From: Climacium dendroides
Lineage: Eukaryota > Streptophyta > Bryopsida > Hypnales > Climaciaceae
DNA length: 64,000 bases
Assembly (NCBI GenBank): GCA_950106755.1
Contig: OX467091.1
Span: forward strand, 12,603,538 to 12,667,537
Reading direction: 5' to 3'
A program made the translations under genes and the position numbers. Below, piece after piece: positions 22,314-33,715 of the stretch. Numbering within the stretch: the stretch's first letter is position 1; each line of letters starts with the position of its first letter. The notes below the pieces were generated by a model, which made no database searches, had not been told where the DNA came from, and was given only the letters and a program-made list of their open reading frames with translations.

Positions 22314-23607
22314 ATGGCGCTGCTGCAGACTTCAGCGCTGGCTGTGCCAGCTGCCTTCGCATCCGTGGAGCCGGCCACAACGCGCCCCAGGTCGCTTTCT
22401 ACTTCTTTCATGAGCCGTGCCGTCGGAAGTGTCCCATTGAGTCGCCGATTGGGAGTGCAGAACGGGAGTCGCGTGTCGGCCTGGTTCAAATTCGGGACCA
22501 ACGGGGCGGATTCCAAATCGGCGGGAATCTATGGGAGCCAGAATCGTGACGAATTCGACAAGGACGATGTTGAGCAGGTTTGTTTACGTTCAAAACCTAT
22601 TTTGGTAGCGCATTTTTGCACGGATTGGTGTCTAGGGTTTCACGATGGCTTGTTTAGCTAATTTCACCGCTTTTATGTTTAGGTCTTTTTCTTCGCTTCG
22701 TTGGAGAAGCTATGTACATCTACACAGAATGTTGAGTAAGTTGTTACCCAGAAAGCAAGGCAGTGCGTTTGCCTGAGACTCTTGGAGCGTAGCTGCATGT
22801 TAGATATAGCCCTGTTCTTAGCTTCTTTTTCTGTTTATGACGGAAATTTGTATCTGGTAGAGAATTCAGTCCCGTGGCTTCTCCCCATTTTTTTTCGTTG
22901 AGTGGCTTCGTTTACTATAATGGAATTTTTTCCATGTGTGGCTTGTCCCCATTTTTGAGAGAATTTCGACACACTAAAGTACGTAGTATTTGGATATTGT
23001 GTGAATGTTCTGAATTTTTCAAAGTTTTGCAATTAGGGTGAGCAAAACCATGGGTAAGCTTTCGCTCTGCAGTTGTTGCACATTATTACATTCACTAGTC
23101 TAAATTTGTGCCTGTCGATAACTTTAATTGAAAAGTCTACCCGCATATGGTCTCCCTTGAGAAAAGTTTCCACCTCACTCACTCCTCTGTATGAATGACC
23201 TTCTCTAAGATTACATTGTAGAATATCGTGCAGACCTTGTGACACTACGATTGCTTCTCACATACTTAAACTATTTCATTTCAGATCCTAGGTGGTAAGA
23301 TTAAAAGAGGTTTGAGTGTACTTTTAATGTATTTCTTGTCTTGTTACAGTATTTCAACTACATGGGAATGCTGGCAACCGAAGGCACGTATGATAAGATG
23401 AATGCCCTGCTCGATCAAGGTATCGCCGCTGTCGATATCCTTCTCTTGATGGCGTCTTCTGAGGGTGATCAACCGAAGGTAGAGGAGCTTATCGGAGCTG
23501 GTGCTGACGGCACTGTGAGAAATGCGCAAGGTAAGACTGCAGTAGACCTTGCAGCAAACGAGGTCATTCGGGAGCTTATTGTGAAAAGCTTGAAGGCAAA
23601 TGCCTGA
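22314..23607 (+). CDS. LTD: LTD/GDC1 chloroplast ankyrin protein
   Basis: Two exons (22314-22577 and 23350-23607) join in phase 0 and encode 173 residues. Residues 1-~55 are Ser/Ala/Arg-rich with few acids, a chloroplast transit peptide. The mature part begins AWFKFGTNGADSKSAGIYGS and runs through DEFDKDDVEQYFNYMGMLAT, followed by a C-terminal ankyrin-type region (GDQPKVEELIGAGADGTVRN then GKTAVDLAANEVIRELI). This is the LHCP TRANSLOCATION DEFECT / GRANA-DEFICIENT CHLOROPLAST 1 family, which hands light-harvesting proteins from the envelope import machinery to cpSRP in the stroma. Length and exon split agree with the family. ATG 22314 is chosen because it opens the transit peptide; the in-frame open region upstream has no ATG I can support. 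Confidence 0.92.
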
Positions 23608-26030
23608 GTGCGCTGTTTCCGCAGAAGTTTTTTTAGGTTACTAGCAAGGTTATTCAGGACTTAGTTGGTAAACTCATGAGATGACTCATAGCTTCCCTGG
23701 GTAATAGCCTGTGATTGCATTGTAGTTCAGATATTCACAATTTTGCTCGATGGACCATGTATTCTACACTTCTTCAATCCTCTTCTTCTGCACCGAAAGT
23801 GAGGTGCCTCTTTTGAATTTCTCATCCTTCAGAAACTGCTGCATGCATAGGCGCTTGGAATGTTTTTCTTTTAATACTCTACTGGCAATGATTCATGTTC
23901 TGTGTTTGCATTAACGTAATAACATTGAAGAGATGGCATCATATGGTAGATGTCATTATAGTACTATGCCAATCACCATCCCACATTACAGAACAAATTT
24001 ATTGTAATACATACCAGTTTTGAGTTTGCATTTGGAGTAACAGGGGCATGTGCTGGTCAAAGGTTTCGCTGCTCTTCTACTTTACGTCAAGTTAGAAGAA
24101 TTCCCTAGTCCGTAAGACTCTTAGTTCCCTGTATTCCCTGTTGCACAATCCCTCAAGAACTCCAGGTTTACATAATGATAAATTTATTATGTGGTAGAAA
24201 CACCTTGTTGGCATCGTGACTTTGTGACACATAGATAATTAGCTACTTGGGAACTGAATGGAGCCTGGAGCAGATCTCATGTACAGCTGGGTACAATAAT
24301 CTTACAAATTGCCTCTTCTGCCATTCAAATTTTTTTGCACAGTATGGAAAAGAATTGGAATTTTTTGTTTTGTTTAACCCCTTAACCCCTCACTTCACTG
24401 CCCATCACTCAGTTTGTTGTCATTTTGCAACTAGATATGTATAAAAAAATTTACATTTATTTTTCAGAGACGAAATTACATGTCTTCTGTACTTCACAAA
24501 TTTTTTAGACTTTTTTGTGGAAAATTGATTTTTTTGAGAATTTAAGAAGAAAAAGTGAAGAAAAATCACATCAAATAGAAAATTATTTCAAAAAATCTGA
24601 AATTTTACCATGTGTGTATATTACAATGATGTTAGTCATTGTGTAAATTCAATTTCTGTGTCATTCTATAATTAGAAAATAATCGACATTAAAAATACAT
24701 TCAAAGTTCAAATTGCAATAAAATATTCAATAGTAGGAATTTTTTCAAAATTCAAATTGGAGTAGAAACTAGAGTAGATGACCTTCATTTTGTAGATAAC
24801 CCCAAAATGACAAAGAGGACAGAAAGTGTCTTCACACAATTTGAAGTCTAATTCAAAGTGTTGTAACTTTTGCATCCAAGGTCCAAATTCAATAAAACTT
24901 GTTGGGAAAGTTGTGTTCTCCCCTCTAGTTTGTGTGGCAAATATTTTAGATCAATCCAAGATGTACTGAGTTTTGGGGGGTCAATTGAAGTTCACAACTT
25001 CAATTTGAGTTCACCAAATTGCATTTAGGGCTACAACTTTGGGGCTTGGATTTCTTTCGTAAAACATTCATTTTCAATAGAATTTGTTGGATTTTGTTCC
25101 CCTTGAAGTAATTATTGTGGTAAAATTTTCATGTCAATCCAAGTTGTTGTGAATGTTTGGGAGCAATTTGAAGTTCAACATCCTGGCAATTTGGGAAAAG
25201 AATGAACTTCAGCAGCCTATTTCTTCTTCATACAAAGTCCATTTTCATTCAATTTGAAGTTCAACATCCTGTTCAATATCTATTTTTGACACTAAAACAT
25301 TATGATCTTGCAATCTATATGGCCAAATGACTTCAAATTCTGTACATATCATCTAAAACATATACACTACAAGATTGTACGGTTGAGATTTGTATAACTT
25401 GAAGATATCTAGACCTATAGAGCTTCAAAAGCAGTGATGTTTTTGAACCCTGGATATTGAATGTCACTTTGGGGTTAAGGATGCTGCTACTTTTTGTACG
25501 CTTTCCTCTTTTGTATATAAAAGGGAAGATTGAGTAGCACATGAATCCTATCCAAGCTATAAATTTCAGATCAAGTTATAAACATACTATTGGTTAACTA
25601 AGAATTTTTTGGGAATTTTTGAGTGTTAATGGAGGATCAAATAAATTCAATATATGGACAACATACACTAGCTCTTTTGGAGGGCAACAACCTTGAGGAG
25701 TTAACCCGTGAAGTACCAATAGGGATTTATTACTATGGATTTTTTACTATGGATTTTTTTTTTGAAACTCCAATTGTAGAAAACTGAAGTAAAGTGTTTG
25801 ATCAATGTGGGGAAAAAATTTCAGCCCATTTGATCACATGGATTATAACATTTGAAGTGAGAAAGAATTTTTTTTCTTGCGAAACAAGGTCAGTGGACTT
25901 TAGACCCTCTTGAAGTGCAAATTTTGCTCTAAGGTAAACCAGCCCATGACAAGCGAACTCCCTAATACAAACATTTATCAGACAACCCATTACAGTTTTC
26001 CATCAATCTATGTCAAGTTTTTTCTAATTA
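23608..26030. other. 3' flank of LTD and AT-rich spacer
   Basis: 3' untranslated sequence probably runs to about 23950. From 24440 to 25700 the DNA is AT-rich with loosely repeated 'aatttgaagttcaacatcct' phrases (near 25170 and 25255). No gene is supported. Confidence 0.4.
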
Positions 26031-26045
26031 ATGTAAACAAGACTT

Positions 26046-26320
26046 CATCACAAAGTTTAAACCCTACAGTTTGTTAATAGTTATCATGTGATTATTGTTG
26101 TTTCATGGGTTTGCACATTAATTACAATTTATTGCATCATTACAATGCATTACTTTGCATTGTTATCGCATTGTTACAATGCATTACTTGCAACTGCATC
26201 ATAACGATGCAAAGTAATGCATTGTAATGATACAATAAATTGTAATTAACGTGCAAACCCATGAACAACGATAATCACATGATAACTATTGACAAATCGT
26301 AGGGTCTAAACTTTGTGATG
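26046..26320. repeat. 275-bp near-perfect inverted repeat (long hairpin)
   Basis: The left arm 26046-26166 starts CATCACAAAGTTTAAACCCT. It pairs with 26201-26320, ending 'agggtctaaactttgtgatg', leaving a ~34-base loop. By eye I count about eight mismatches and one single-base gap over ~121 bp per arm. Most mismatches are transitions, so many would form G-U pairs in RNA. TTAATG lies just outside each end and may be a target duplication. Confidence 0.85.
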
Positions 26321-26430
26321 TTCATTAGGTAGGTTAATGACTGAAATCAATGTTTTGTGTGATGGTCATGGAGATGTTAGAAATTGTTTTAAGAACTTGC
26401 ACCTTTCTAGTGTAATTCATTACGTGAACT

Positions 26431-27021
26431 TTTAGGGGGTGCACTACAAAGGAAGTTCATGGGTGAGGAGCGACCAAACCCTAACTACCCATTTCTACTT
26501 TTCCTAATTACTTTCTAATAAACTATAATTTCAACCTACAATTTTGAGCTTTGTTTAACAATGTCTATAGGTTTCTATTGCCAAAAATTTCAATCCTAAA
26601 TAACATGTGATATATTGTCTAGAAAAGATTGAAAAATAAACTAAAATGACATGTTTTTCAACTAAAATATTTATAGAGATCACATGAAGATGACTATTGT
26701 ATCAATATTCAACCAAAATAAACTTTCAGTAGAAAGCTACTTTATGGAATTTTCTTTTCATTTTTCAATTTTTTTTTTATATAATATAGGGGTGTGAAAG
26801 TTATTTTTAGCTCTACATTGTATCTTTTTTCTTCTAAAATTTGTAACTAATTATTATTAACATAAAAAAATACCAATAATTCATAACATAAACTTTCAAA
26901 GTAGGAAAATCTATTCGTATTTTTCTTTTAGAAAAAAAATAAAATTTTAGGATATAATATAGGGGGTCCAAAATTTGGTCGCTCTTCATCCATGAACTTC
27001 CTTTGCAGTGCACCCCCCAGG
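26431..27021. mobile_element. 591-bp hAT-like non-autonomous element with 8-bp target duplication
   Basis: CGTGAACT occurs at 26423-26430 and again at 27022-27029, directly flanking the element. The ends are ~48-bp inverted repeats: 'aggggggtgcactacaaagg'-like on the left, then 'aagttcatgggtgaggagcg' and 'accaaa'; the right end carries the inverse. Eight-bp duplications and TAGGG-type ends are typical of hAT transposons. The interior is AT-rich with no transposase. Confidence 0.8.
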
Positions 27022-27029
27022 CGTGAACT

Positions 27030-28688
27030 ACCTTTTTTTATTCCTTTATGTCATGTCCATGTTAAAAAATATCTCAACCATGTTAGGAAATATTATAACT
27101 ACATTAGGTGGTTTGATGACCACCATGGGTATAATTACTGATGGCTTTGGAGGTAGTCTAGAGACCGTTTTTAACCATTTGGCCAGTTCACTTTAAAAAT
27201 TTGCAACAAATTCATACTTTGTGAAAAAAAATTAAACTTCAACTTCTCTCTCCATTTCTCATGTTTGCCTATATATGAAAAAAAAATTAAAAATTTCAAA
27301 TATGTCAACAAGGCAAACCAATCAGTCTGCTTATCATAGGTTGATTTACCTTACATAGAAAAGAGGATTTTGACCATTTATAACTATATGATGTTAGGTT
27401 CACTTGTGAAAAAATGTAGAAGCAACTGAGATGTTTAGCTTACAATAAATCACCCTGCAATGCAAGGAGGTTAAGTGAATTGACAATATACAAGTCATTT
27501 TTTGATGATTTCTTGTGCAATGAAGAAATTTTTTATTTGTAATCCTAATAATAAAAAGTTAGAGATAAACATTTGGAATATGTGAAAAAAGTTGCAATAC
27601 TTTTGACTTTACAGATTGCAAGATAAGAGGATTTGAAGTTAGAAGAAAATGTTTTTTTTGTTGAAACTCCCCCAATATTGCTAACAAAATTTGTCTCCTC
27701 TTAGAATGAGATTTGAAGACTAAAATTTGTTTGTTTTTTTGGATGATTTTATGCCATATTTTATTAGTTATATATAAGCCAAATTTCAAAAGTTGTTGAG
27801 CTTTTTTGCAAAATATTCTCTAAAAGATTTTCAAACTGTTCTAGCTTCCCTAAAAGTTCAAAACACCACAACTTGGGGTGTTAATAATAGATATCACAAA
27901 TCAAATATTCAAAATCCTTTTATATTTTATATTTTTGTTAAAGAGAAGTAAACACCTTTCTATGAAACCCCTAGAAAAGATGCTTTCACTAATGAGAAAT
28001 TGTTAATTCCTAACTCAAAATAATTGAAGTTGAAAATGAGGTTGGGGATATATGGATACACAAATTCTCAATATAAAATAGAAATGTGTAATTACGGAGG
28101 GAAGGCTTCGCTGGAACCTGACATGGCAGCGATATCTTTGGTTTATCTCCACTACAGTCCTCCACCTCAGATGGTCCAGGTTCACTGTACGCTCCAATTA
28201 TCATCTTTGTCTAGATGAATAATAGCGATTGGTGATATTTCATTCATCCATCCAATCGTTCTCATCCTAGAGAGAAGCTTCAGTGGCTCCCGAATCAGGA
28301 CAGAAGCATGAAGGAGCTGAAGAAGCAGAAGAAGTATCATGCTCATGATAAGAAGGTGCAAGCAAGTCGATAGCAATATACGGAGTGAGTGCGTAAGGAT
28401 TACCTCGACGGAGAATTGAGACGAGGAAGTATTAATTCTTTCAATTTTGCAAATTCTTTTTTGAAGGTATGCGACGCTGTATTGTAGCTGATATTGCGAT
28501 TCCCTGTTGATGTTAACCTGTGGTTGGATTCTCTTGTTAGACTGTCTTAGGTCATTCCTTCAGAGTGAATTTCATAATTCTTTTGAGAGTTTTTGATAAT
28601 TAACGACAATTGTTTGTCTAATTTTGAGAAATTTCGTGTCTGCGGATTGAAGGCAGAGTGCTTAGGTGATAGACGAATCGAGGAAATC
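27030..28688. other. Spacer and presumed leader of the dioxygenase gene
   Basis: 27030-28000 is AT-rich with no supported gene. From ~28080 GC rises. 28300-28370 holds a 21-codon frame (MKELKKQKKYHAHDKK...) of unknown meaning, and 28400-28688 is probably 5' leader. The open frame running into 28689 has only a TTG before the ATG. Confidence 0.35.
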
Positions 28689-30243
28689 ATGGGGGTGATT
28701 GCGGGGCAAGATTTCTTTGCGGAAGGCAAAGTGAGGGAGCAGCGAGTGATAGAGAACGGCATTCCGTTTCCGCAGGTGTTGCAGCCGCAAGTGCAGTCCG
28801 ATTCGGGGTCTCTTGTGGAGGCCATCGCCAAGAACAAGGCGTGGTTGGAGAGCCAGATTGAGCGGAGTGGCGCCATTTTGTTCCGCGGATTTAATGTGTC
28901 CACTGCGGCCGATTTCGATGCTGTTGTGAAGGCATTTGATTATGAGGAGTTGCCGTACGTCGGCGGCGCGGCTCCTCGATCGAGTGTCGTTGGCCGTGTT
29001 TTCACTTCGAATGAGTCTCCGCCGGATCAAAAGATTCCGTTCCACCATGAGATGGCTCAGGTGCAAAAATTGCCTTTTTTCTCTTTGATTCCTCCACTAT
29101 TTTGAAGTTAGATAAACTATTATCGACCTCTGTATCTTCTATTGTATACCTCTATTTGAACTGATAACACGAAATGCGTTTGTAACAGCTCAAGTAGTCT
29201 AGAACAGTCTGGTGAATTATCGAAATAATAATACTTTTATTCTAGAAGAAGCACAATATGAAAATTCAACTTAACGAATTGATCTCTAATATATGGGAAT
29301 TGATAAAACGTCTTCTTCAGGTGCCTGATTATCCTGGAAAAGTATTTTTCTACTGTGAGGTTGAGCCAGCGGAAGGAGGGGAGACGCCTATACTGCCAAG
29401 CCACTTAGCTTACCGAAGGATGGAGAAAGAATGGCCTGAATTTGTCAAGAAGCTTCTTCAAAACGGACTACTCTATACACGCATACTTGGTGAAGGAGAT
29501 GATCCTTCTTCTCCAATCGGACGCGGTTGGCAATCTACCTTCATGACCAAGGACCGCACGGAAGCTGAGAAAAGGTTTGCCATCCACCAATTCTTAAAAT
29601 TGGTCGTATTTCAAGAACGTATGTCCCTTTATTTTGAAGATTAGTTCATGCCTGTATGTCACTTGAGATGTAAGGCATGAACTAATCTCTTGAATGAGTA
29701 CCTTCATGCATTGATACCCCTCTTTTCAAGGCACTGCTCTTCGTAACTGTAGTATTGATTCTGGTTCTTGCATAGTAGATTTTACTGCAGGAAATTCAAT
29801 TTGTTCCTTTACTGGTTATGCTTCCAATGGATATGTGGAATCCCATGAGGTTGCTCATAGTGTATGTACTTTTGTTGTACAGGGCTGCAAAGTTAGGTAT
29901 GCGTTTGGAGTGGCTACAAGATGGAGTGAAAACTGTATCAGGCCCAATCCCTGCAGTGAAGACGGACGAATTGCGACAGCGTCCGGTGTGGTTCAACAGC
30001 ATGGTGGCAGCCTACACAGGGTGGGAGGACGCCCGGAATGATCCTGTTAAGGCAGTCACATTTGGAGATGGTACGCCTTTGCCCAAGGAAGCTGTCATGG
30101 CATGCTTACAAATCCTGACAGAAGAGAGCGTGTCCATTCCATGGCGCCATGGTGATGTGTTGTTACTAGATAATATTGCGACACAACACGCTCGCAAGTC
30201 ATTTATTCCTCCTCGCCGTGTTCTGGCCTCTCTTGCCAAGTGA
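28689..30243 (+). CDS. TauD/TfdA-like Fe(II)/2-oxoglutarate dioxygenase (clavaminate synthase-like, At3g21360 type)
   Basis: Three exons (28689-29060, 29321-29574 and 29883-30243) join in frame to 328 residues. The N-terminal part has GAILFRGFNVSTAADFDAVV. The iron site starts with HHEMAQ (H119-x-E121) at the end of exon 1. EPAEGGETPI and GRGWQSTFMT lie in exon 2. Exon 3 holds RPVWFNSMVAAY, the distal histidine in TQHARKSF (H311) and the PPRRVL arginine pair that would bind 2-oxoglutarate. This is the plant clavaminate synthase-like family solved as At3g21360; its natural substrate is unknown to me, so no pathway is claimed. HxE in place of the commoner HxD is usual for this subgroup. The first ATG in the exon is the start. 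Confidence 0.88.
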
Positions 30244-31692
30244 TTGATTCCTGCTCCTGAGCCGGTAGGGAACCTCTTTCCATTGGCTGTGAGTGTTTTC
30301 CTATTAGAATGGATATTTGGCTTGGTTCTCATGTCCATGTTGAGAGGGTTCCAATGTACTAAATACGTACTCTGAGTATTATTTAGATACCGTATTATTT
30401 AAGTTATGAAGTATTGGAATTTGAAGTTGGAAGTCACAATCACAATCCTAAAATAATTTTAAATCATTAATATTGCATCTGCAGGGTATCTTATTGAAGT
30501 ATAATTGATTGTGACAGAACCTAAAAGTTTCTCATTTCTTACAATTTGGGTGTTTTGATGGTTCTTGCAGTGTGAATGGGTGACTTTTCAACATACGAGA
30601 ATGGGTTCTTACCTGATTGAACCTATTGACATCTTCAATCTGACATACTGCTCCATAATAGTGAGGTCAAGTGAATCATTGACATTCACAATTTTGCTAG
30701 TCTAGCTTGGGCAAATGAATTGAGCAAGAGTGTAAGTTGTAGATGAGTTGGGTTGCTTTGCAAATTTTTCATAAAAATGAAAAATTCTCAGTATAACTAA
30801 ATAGAGTAACTGAATAGAGTAGTTTGGTTGCTTTGTGAATTTTTCTTGAAATGAATAATTCTCTATGATTGAATAGAGTAGTGGTTAGCAATAGAATAGG
30901 GGTTAGCTCTTTCCTTCATTACTAGCACTTGGTGTTGTTGGTGTTGCAAAACTTTTCATGATTCTTTGCTTTGGATTACTCTATAAAAAGTTGATTACTA
31001 AGTTATTTCATAGTGTTTCTATTGTGAGCATTCATTGTTCTCATTGTGAGATGTCAACATTTCTAAAGACAATTTTGTAGTCCACATGTGACATTACAAA
31101 ATTTTCATTGTTTATGGATTCAAAATGCTTATGAGTTTGCAAAGTAGCAAATGTTGTGAATTGTAGTACACAAAGTGAATTATCTAAGCTATCACCTTTT
31201 TTAGAATGCAAGTCCTATTCTTGTAGCACAAATTTCATCAATTTTAAGTGATTTTTATTATTGGCATGGATTGGATTTGGTGCTTCTTATTACCATTATT
31301 AAGATGATTTCAATGCACAGGCATATGCATCATTTGGATATCTCTTTGAATAAGTTATATATTGTTGAAGTTGGAATTTTGATTTAGTATGGGTAGTTCC
31401 AAACATTGAGCTTAGACTCATTATTCTTGAGCATTGCATGTATATCTCATGGAACAATCTTTAATATTAAAAGACAAAAGAAGTATCTCAATTTTAATTG
31501 AAAAATACATGAGTATTGCATGTGTTAAGTATCTCATGGAACATTCTTTGGTATTGAAAGATAGAAGAAGTATCTCATTTTTAATCAAGAAATTCAAAAA
31601 TAGTTAAATGAATAAAGGCAAGTTAGAATGACAAAATTCAAACAAAAGAAACAAGCAAAATGGTTCCCCAACCCCTTTCGGTACCTTGATGA
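30244..31692. other. 3' flank and AT-rich spacer
   Basis: No gene seen. Local repeats of 'gaatagagtagt' (30790-30890) and a near-duplicate pair of ~60 bp ('agtatctcatttttaat' near 31480 and 31570) are the only structure. Confidence 0.35.
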
Positions 31693-31731
31693 TGGTCCCT
31701 TGAATCAAATATATTTAGAAAAACAATACGA

Positions 31732-32312
31732 TTAACCCTGGAGCACTCCAACGTCTATTTTTGGGACGATGAACAGATCGAAGTTCTTGTTTCTGTCTCG
31801 TTCTTGCTTGGATGAAAGTCATCCTAATTTTTGGTGATACTTTATGAAATCCTTGTCTTATCTAATGGTTGGATTTGGTGTTACTAAAACACAAATTTTT
31901 CTAAAATTACAAATATGGAAGGTGTCAAGTGGTCAAATTGCATTGACTCTATCTAGTTCAAAACTAGGTTTGCAAAAATGAGGTCATAGATGTAAAAAAC
32001 ACACAAATTTCAAAAAATCACCATGTCAAGAGAACCTCATTTTGAATCCATTCCAATAAGTTTTGCTCAAAAAATGATAATATTTTGCCTGTAATCAAAT
32101 TTTGAAGCAATTTTGAAATTTCCCTTTCCAAATTTATAGAAAAATATTGGTGATAGCATTGGTGAATCTAACCGTACAGATGGAATCTAAAATTCAAAAT
32201 CTACAACTTTCCTTTGTATATCACATCTAAAATATTCTTCCAAATAGCACTTTATAAAGATTTTCTCCAATCTTCGTCAATTTTGGAGAAGAGTCTGACG
32301 CTCAAGGGTTAA
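31732..32312 (+). mobile_element. ~580-bp inverted-end element, partner of 50302-50877
   Basis: The left end reads TTAACCCTGGAGC and the right end GCTCAAGGGTTAA. The whole interior matches 50302-50877 in reverse complement: for example 'gcaaaaatgaggtcata' here against 'tgacctcatttttgcaaat' there, and 'ggtgatagcattggtgaatc' against 'gattcaccaatgctatcacc'. No coding capacity. A 23-bp direct repeat (TGGTCCCTTGAATCAAATAT then ATT) lies outside it at 31693-31715 and 32351-32373. Confidence 0.75.
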
Positions 32313-32373
32313 GACAACCTATTAGGTACTAAAAAGAATTAAATAATCACTGGTCCCTTGAATCAAATATATT

Positions 32374-33715
32374 AAAGCCTTATTGCACTAAGTTCCATAA
32401 ACTAAGTTCTGGGATCACTGCTTCCCACTGTTCCCCGCCACTTCCCAGCAGCCAAGTCACGGAGATAAGGTATGATATTGGAGAAGAAATTTATTGCATT
32501 AATGGAAGCCGCCAAGAAATACCGAACAACTCCAGGACCGGAATCTGCATTTAACCTCAGAAAGCTGCAATCCAAAGAGGAAGGTGAACAAATTTTTGTA
32601 AGTGCTTTGTTTTGTTTTGTTTTGTTTTCTGTATTGTTTGACAGAAATTTGATATGTTTCAGTTTTCCGACATCCTTGCGCCGATGAGATTGTAAGTTAC
32701 TGTCAGTTCGATCCACAGCTGCCGAAAGGATGTTCAGCTTTCGACCAGCTTGTTCAGGCAAGCCTTCCGAACGATCAAGGCTTCCAAGCTTCGACAGTCA
32801 GCGAAGCGTCGGACAGTAAGTTAACTGCTGCTGCAAGATTTTTCCTCCCTTCAGTTCGCGCGTTGCTTTTCTTGAAATTCTCTGGTACGAAGCAGAAAAG
32901 AATTCTTTTGTTGCAGCGCGTCAGGTGCAAGCTTAATGTTCAGGTAGTACGAGACATGCTTTGGTTAGTAGTGATTGAATTTTTGTAAGGCAATAGATCA
33001 ACACGCTCAGAGGCGGACTTGTTTGATGAGAGGGTAAAATTTACTGCGAGTTTAGCAATGGTGCAGAGATTTTAGCACGAGTGTTTGTTCCTCAGCATCT
33101 CGTGTAACATCTTCGTGAGAAACTATGATTTCTGAATTTATGATTTCTACATGTACGTGATTTCTGTAGTGAGAAAGACAGCAAAGAATAGTTGCTGAGC
33201 GTCAGATGCAAGGTGAGCCAATTTCTGGTATGTGATATGCACTCCAATTTCTATGTCTTGCTTTGGTTAGTAAGGATTAGGTTTCAAGGCAACAGATGAT
33301 GAAACGCGGCGTGCCTGCAAATGTGGACGTAGTTTGATAATTATTAGTCTAGTGTGTACTGCGAGTTTCGCAATGGTACTCTTAATTTGAATTGCGCAAC
33401 AGAGTTAGTGGCAGACACTGTAGTATAATTGTCCTTTCTACAGCAACTTTCAAGTGATTCTTGTATAATCGTTGTGGAAACGTAATCACCATCACGGATT
33501 TCTGAAGAACCGTGGAGCTCAAATGCACATGTTGTCGGAGGTTGATCGAGATTCCTTTTCCAGAATATGACCTATTACTGTTCACGTTCAACTAAATTTT
33601 GTCGCAAATTTATGAAGAGTGACTTCGTCACCGGCTAAATGTCGAAGCAGTCGCAAGGAAGACGTGGTTCGACGTAGTCTCGTAATTTCCATAAGGTGAC
33701 GAGATCAAATCAGCC
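32374..33715 (+). other. Presumed 5' leader/promoter region of the NRPD2 gene
   Basis: A 'attgcactaagttccataaa' block at 32381 is shared with 10514, so the left edge is repeat. A small frame at 32472 (MILEKKFIALMEAAKKYRTT...) and splice-like sites near 32581 (AAG/GTGAAC) and 32814 (ACA/GTAAGT) suggest non-coding or alternative leader exons. None joins convincingly to the NRPD2 frame at 33716. Confidence 0.35.

Noticed and set aside
27008..27196. Frame with ISTMLGNIITTLGGLMTTMG as a small membrane protein
   Set aside because: It overlaps the edge of the hAT-like element in AT-rich DNA, with no start context or homolog known to me.
28593..28688. TTG-started extension of the dioxygenase
   Set aside because: No ATG in the extension, and the family begins near MGVIAGQD; the extension is better read as leader.
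32472..32687. Small frame MILEKKFIALMEAAKKYRTT... as first exon of NRPD2
   Set aside because: No splice combination I tried joins it in frame to 33716, and it does not resemble NRPD2 N-termini; kept only as possible leader.
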